Origin: Patescibacteria group bacterium
GTDB taxonomy: Bacteria > Patescibacteriota > Microgenomatia > PFEM01 > JAHIFH01
Assembly: GCA_018900995.1 (NCBI GenBank)
Contig: JAHIFH010000006.1
Coordinates: forward strand, 1 to 13,703
Direction: 5' to 3'
DNA: 13,703 nucleotides
The translations under genes and the position numbers were made by a program. This document shows, in pieces, positions 10,753 to 13,703 of the stretch. Each line of letters starts with the position of its first letter. The stretch's first letter is position 1. Under the pieces are notes generated by a model, which was given only the letters and a program-made list of their open reading frames with translations, was not told where the DNA came from and did not search any database.

Positions 10753-11229
10753 ATGCTTATTCTCGGAATAGACCCAGGCACAGCGAAAACTGGCTATGGA
10801 GTGATTCAGTGTACTCGAAGAGAGATAAAGCTGATAGAACATGGGAGTATTAAGACTTCTACTAAATATTCTTCACCTAAAAGGCTTGATTTAATTTATT
10901 GCCAAACCACAGAAATCATTCAAAAGCATAAGCCTCAGGTTTTGGCCATGGAAAGCTTGTTTTTTAATATTAATGCCAAGTCAGCTTCAGCCGTGGGTCA
11001 AGCCATAGGAGTGATTAAACTGGCAGCGGCAAGGAAAAAAATAAAAGTCTTTGAATATCCACCGTTGAGAATTAAAATGGTTTTAACCAAAAACGGTCGA
11101 GCTAAAAAAAGACAAATTCAGTCAGAAGTCAGAAAAACTTTAAAAGTAAGAAAGCTGCCGCGCCCCACCCATGCGGCTGATGCTTTAGCGGTGGCAATTT
11201 GTCATTGGCAAGAAACTAAGAAAAAATGA
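10753..11229 (+). CDS. ruvC: Holliday junction resolvase RuvC
   Basis: RuvC is the dimeric endonuclease that cuts Holliday junctions in homologous recombination, working with RuvAB. The 158-residue product has the usual length and RNase H-fold active site: Asp7 in GIDPGTAKTGYG, Glu67 in AMESLFF, and His140/Asp143 in HAADALAVAICH. Some RuvC proteins, including the Thermus one, have His at this third position, so this is not a defect. The start at 10753 is chosen because the protein begins MLILGIDPG as expected and the ATG sits 6 nt after an extended -10 box; a longer in-frame ATG at 10672 lies inside tRNA-Lys. No ruvA or ruvB is adjacent. Confidence 0.96.
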   Translation: MLILGIDPGTAKTGYGVIQCTRREIKLIEHGSIKTSTKYSSPKRLDLIYCQTTEIIQKHKPQVLAMESLFFNINAKSASAVGQAIGVIKLAAARKKIKVFEYPPLRIKMVLTKNGRAKKRQIQSEVRKTLKVRKLPRPTHAADALAVAICHWQETKKK

Positions 11230-11235
11230 TATAAT
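11205..11235 (+). promoter_or_regulatory. Promoter of the EF-Tu-domain-like gene
   Basis: TTGGCA (11205-11210), a 19-nt spacer and a perfect TATAAT (11230-11235) preceded by TG. The TG belongs to the ruvC stop codon (11227-11229). The leader is about 32 nt and contains AAGGGGGTGA (11251-11260), an SD-like sequence unusually far (14 nt) from the ATG. Confidence 0.65.
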
Positions 11236-11274
11236 TTCTTTAAAGAAAGAAAGGGGGTGAGTTAAAGACAACTT

Positions 11275-11523
11275 ATGGCAGATACCAAAGTAGGTAATGT
11301 TACCCACTATTACGATAAAATCGGCGTGGCAGTTGTTGACATCTTAGCGCCGATAAAAGTGGGGGATAAAATAAAAATTACCGGCAGTATTGAATTTGAG
11401 CAAGAATTAACTTCCATGCAGATTGAGCATGAGAATATTGAAAAAGCAAAAAAGGGAGACCAAATCGGACTCAAAATTGAACAGCCGGTGAAAGACAAAG
11501 ACGAGGTTTTCAAAATAGGCTAA
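11275..11523 (+). CDS. Translation elongation factor-like protein (EF-Tu domain 2-like barrel)
   Basis: An 82-residue protein consisting of a single small beta-barrel: VGNVTHYYDKIGVAVVDI, IKVGDKIKITG, then a strand pair ending in KKGDQIGLKIEQPVKDKDEVFKI. The pattern (entry strand, V-G-D-x-I, later A-x-x-G-D-x-x-G) is that of domain 2 of translational GTPases. There is no GTPase domain. Stand-alone proteins of this kind are commonly annotated as elongation factor-like in bacterial genomes, without a proven function. It has its own strong promoter, and the next gene starts 1 nt after its stop, so it may lead the operon through holA. Confidence 0.85.
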   Translation: MADTKVGNVTHYYDKIGVAVVDILAPIKVGDKIKITGSIEFEQELTSMQIEHENIEKAKKGDQIGLKIEQPVKDKDEVFKIG

Positions 11524-11524
11524 G

Positions 11525-11902
11525 ATGGATTGGCAACTGGCGCCTGAACTTCATAAGAGGGTGGAAAAATTAACAAAAGCCCTCGAGTTTTCTCATATTG
11601 ACCCAAAAAGAGTGATGGTTTTTCAAAGCTATGGTTCTAAATCACGAGCCAGGGCAAGGATTTGGAGTTTGCCTCGAATTTGGCAAAAGGCTCTTAAAGT
11701 TAAGCCCCATTATTGTTTAGAAGTCCTTTCTGAAAAATTTGATGACTTATCCCGAGAAAATCAAGATAAAATTCTAATTCACGAGCTTCTTCATATTCCC
11801 AAAACCTTTTCCGGCGCTCTTCTTTCCCATCGAGGAAGAAAAAGAAGGATTGACAATCGGGTGGTGGAAAGATTATTTTCGAAGCTAGAAAAGAAGGTTT
11901 GA
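11525..11902 (+). CDS. Putative HELLH metallopeptidase
   Basis: A 125-residue basic protein with a zinc-binding HELLH motif at 86-90, preceded by the helix DLSRENQDKILI. A possible third ligand is His102 in LLSHRGRKRR. The layout (short N-terminal alpha/beta part, HExxH helix, basic tail) resembles the predicted metallopeptidases grouped as COG4900/PhageMetallopep, but I recognise this only from motif and size. No signal peptide, so it should act in the cytoplasm. It sits between the EF-Tu-D2-like gene (1 nt gap) and holA (3 nt gap). The substrate is unknown. Confidence 0.72.
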   Translation: MDWQLAPELHKRVEKLTKALEFSHIDPKRVMVFQSYGSKSRARARIWSLPRIWQKALKVKPHYCLEVLSEKFDDLSRENQDKILIHELLHIPKTFSGALLSHRGRKRRIDNRVVERLFSKLEKKV

Positions 11903-11905
11903 TAT

Positions 11906-12580
11906 ATGCTTATTATTCACGGTGATAACCAGGTTGAAAGTCGGCAATTTTTAATTGCCCAAATAGAACAAGCCAAAGCAAAAGACAAGGAAGTTGTTCG
12001 TTTTGAAGGCAAAAAAGTGGAAATGGAGCAACTTCATCAAGCTCTGGAGGAACTATCTTTACTAGGAAAAAAGAAGCTCGTGGTAATTGAAAATCTTTTG
12101 ATTAAATCCCCACCTAAATCAATCATCAACTATTTATTCAAAAATCAACCTAAAAACTTAATTATATGGGAAGGGAAAGAAATCAGCCAATCCAAAATTA
12201 GCCAGCTTAAAGCTCAAGCCAAGCTCTTTAAACTACCGCCAATTATTTTCAAATTTCTTGATGCTTTATTGCCAGGAAATAGTCGTCAATCTTTAAGCCT
12301 GCTAAAACAGGCTGTGGGACAATCTTCAGCGGAAAATGTTTTTTATATGCTCGCCAGGCAAATTCGCTATTTGATTATTGCCAACCAAATAGGAAAAGAA
12401 GGGTTGTCTGGGCTTCACCCTTTTCAACAACAAAAAATTGCCTCACAGGCAAAAAAATTTCAACTCAGTCAACTCCTTACCCTCCACCGCAAATTACTCT
12501 ATATTGATTGGCAACAAAAAACCGGTCAGGCTCCGATGGACCTCGCTGGTCAGCTTGACCTTTTAGTGGCTTCACTTTAG
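11906..12580 (+). CDS. holA: DNA polymerase III delta subunit (short form)
   Basis: The delta subunit opens the sliding clamp within the clamp loader. This 224-residue protein starts with LIIHGDN, where HolA proteins carry their (non-functional) nucleotide-loop region. It continues with LSLLGKKKLVVIEN, and the C-terminal collar region shows FKFLDALLPGNSRQSLSLL followed by NVFYMLARQIRYLI, a typical HolA pattern. Typical bacterial delta is about 330-350 residues, so the AAA+-like N-terminal part is shortened by roughly 100. The start at 11906 has only a weak AAGG upstream. Identity is likely, since the collar motif is diagnostic, but the reduction is notable. Confidence 0.85.
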   Translation: MLIIHGDNQVESRQFLIAQIEQAKAKDKEVVRFEGKKVEMEQLHQALEELSLLGKKKLVVIENLLIKSPPKSIINYLFKNQPKNLIIWEGKEISQSKISQLKAQAKLFKLPPIIFKFLDALLPGNSRQSLSLLKQAVGQSSAENVFYMLARQIRYLIIANQIGKEGLSGLHPFQQQKIASQAKKFQLSQLLTLHRKLLYIDWQQKTGQAPMDLAGQLDLLVASL

Positions 12581-12592
12581 AATGAAATTAGA

Positions 12593-13703
12593 ATGAATCT
12601 TTTTGGAACAAGTGGCATTCGAGGTGATGCTGAAGAACTTTTCACCAATCAATTCTGCTTTGATATTGGCAGAACTTTCGTAAAATTTCTAGACAACCAT
12701 AAACAATCTGGTTCTATTACAGTAGGAATGGACCCTCGTGGTTCAAGCCCCAGAATTCTTGAAGCTATTGAGGCTGGATTATTGTTTGCTGAACGCGAAG
12801 TGGTGGACCAAGGAGCAACGCCTGTTCCTGCTTTGAATTGGGTCTTGAAGGTTACACCTTATGCTGGCAGTATTATGGTTTCTGGAAGCCATATCTCAGC
12901 CAATTTAAATGGGCTTAAATTCTTTGCTTTTAAAGAAGAAATACTTAAGAATCATGAGAAAGAGATTAATGATATTTATAACAAAATCAAGGATAAAGCT
13001 AAATTCCAGAAATCCAAACATATAATTAAAGAGGAAAATCGTGCCAATGAGAGTTATCAAGAAATGCTTATTAATCTTGCGGACGAGCCATACCCTAAGT
13101 GGAAATTGGTAATTGTTGACCCAGGCAATGGCGCCCAATCGGATACCATGCCTCAAGTTTTATCAAGATTAGGATTGAAGGTCAAGGAAATCAATGCCTC
13201 TATCCAGGGAGAATTTATCGCCCGAGATACGGAAACAGAAGGTGTATTGGCTAACCTTCAGCAGTTAGTCAAAAAAGAAAAACCTGATTTGGGAATTGCC
13301 TATGATTATGATGGAGATAGAGTGATTTTTATTGATGAAAATGGCGAATTTATACCTGGGGATTATACTGGCTCATTAATAGCTAAATACTCTAATACAT
13401 CTAAAGTAATTACGCCTATTAACACCTCTCAAGTAGTTGATTATTTAGATAAACCCGTGATACGAACTAAGGTAGGCTCTCCTTATGTTGTAGAAGCAAT
13501 GAAAAAAAATAAAGCGAGCTTTGGTTTTGAAGCTAATGGTGGAGGTATTTCAGCCGAGATTCTGATGAGCCGAGATGGAGGTTCAACAACAATAAAAATT
13601 CTTAATCTCCTTAAAAATCACAGAAGTAAATTAAGCTCTTTAGTAGGCACTCTTCCGCGTTTTTATTTATATCGAGTAAAGGTGGACTGTCCTCAAGACT
13701 TAA
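12593..13703 (+). CDS. Phosphohexomutase (phosphomannomutase/phosphoglucosamine mutase family), 3'-truncated by window
   Basis: Enzymes of this family move a phosphate between C1 and C6 of a hexose, using a phosphoserine; GlmM makes glucosamine-1-phosphate for cell-wall synthesis. Starting at ATG 12593, 370 codons are open to the right edge. Seen motifs: FGTSGIRG at the N-terminus; active-site Ser99 within SGSHIS, where most members have TASHNP; the metal loop DYDGDR at 238-243; a sugar-binding loop EANGGG at 313-318, where GlmM usually has GEQSGH; and SRDGGSTT. Three of four domains are complete. The altered serine and sugar loops leave the substrate (mannose, glucose or glucosamine phosphate) open. 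The start follows the holA stop by 12 nt, with a possible -10 TAGAAT at 12578-12583. Confidence 0.9.
   Translation, partial: MNLFGTSGIRGDAEELFTNQFCFDIGRTFVKFLDNHKQSGSITVGMDPRGSSPRILEAIEAGLLFAEREVVDQGATPVPALNWVLKVTPYAGSIMVSGSHISANLNGLKFFAFKEEILKNHEKEINDIYNKIKDKAKFQKSKHIIKEENRANESYQEMLINLADEPYPKWKLVIVDPGNGAQSDTMPQVLSRLGLKVKEINASIQGEFIARDTETEGVLANLQQLVKKEKPDLGIAYDYDGDRVIFIDENGEFIPGDYTGSLIAKYSNTSKVITPINTSQVVDYLDKPVIRTKVGSPYVVEAMKKNKASFGFEANGGGISAEILMSRDGGSTTIKILNLLKNHRSKLSSLVGTLPRFYLYRVKVDCPQDL

Noticed and set aside
12905..13156. 83-codon minus-strand frame
   Set aside because: Antisense to the phosphohexomutase coding sequence; Phe/Ile/Leu-rich output is a by-product of Lys/Glu/Asn-rich sense codons.
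1..13703. CRISPR array or tandem repeats
   Set aside because: No regularly spaced repeats were seen anywhere in the window on reading; there are no gene-free stretches long enough to hold an array.

Overview
This window looks like chromosomal DNA of a streamlined, AT-rich bacterium, most likely a Patescibacteria/CPR member of the Microgenomates type. That placement is inferred, with no phylogeny behind it. It rests on very tight packing of small genes, all on the + strand, a GMP synthetase without a glutaminase domain, a stand-alone EF-Tu-domain-2-like protein, a shortened DNA polymerase III delta subunit, and several start codons lying about 6-8 nt after an extended -10 box (apparently leaderless mRNAs).

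Layout: (1) 1-2619 is a nucleotide block: the 3' end of CTP synthase (pyrG), a phosphoribosyltransferase, the ATP-pyrophosphatase subunit of GMP synthetase, and a second, APRT-like phosphoribosyltransferase. (2) 2620-2876 holds a sigma70-type promoter, a possible 29-codon leader ORF and an intrinsic terminator. (3) 2877-6599 is a GC-richer cassette with strong Shine-Dalgarno sequences, unlike its surroundings. It encodes a 5-formyltetrahydrofolate cyclo-ligase-like protein (COG0212 type), a 35-codon ORF translationally coupled to an ECF-transporter S component, and one polypeptide fusing EcfT to two ATPase domains. It is probably a horizontally acquired vitamin-uptake island. (4) 6689-8402 holds ribosomal protein L19, an out-of-frame overlapping YraN-type nuclease gene, and a membrane-anchored alpha/beta hydrolase. 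(5) 8445-10555 holds a secreted coiled-coil protein, a single-pass membrane protein, an undecaprenol/diacylglycerol kinase and an MBL-fold hydrolase. (6) 10582-10729 holds abutting tRNA-Glu and tRNA-Lys genes. (7) 10753-13703 holds RuvC, the EF-Tu-D2-like protein, a HELLH putative metallopeptidase, HolA and the 5' part of a phosphohexomutase gene that runs off the window.

How the genes work together: the first block supplies CTP and GMP and salvages bases. The central cassette reads as a compact import machine (substrate-binding membrane protein plus a fused energizing module) next to an enzyme paralog linked to thiamin or folate metabolism. The flanking genes are housekeeping: translation, cell-envelope lipid recycling, recombination and replication.

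The most notable observation is in the fused ECF protein. Its two ATPase domains have complementary defects. The first keeps LSGGQ but has lost the Walker B glutamate, Q-loop glutamine and switch histidine. The second keeps all of those but has a ruined signature motif. This predicts one catalytic site per transporter, formed within a single chain.
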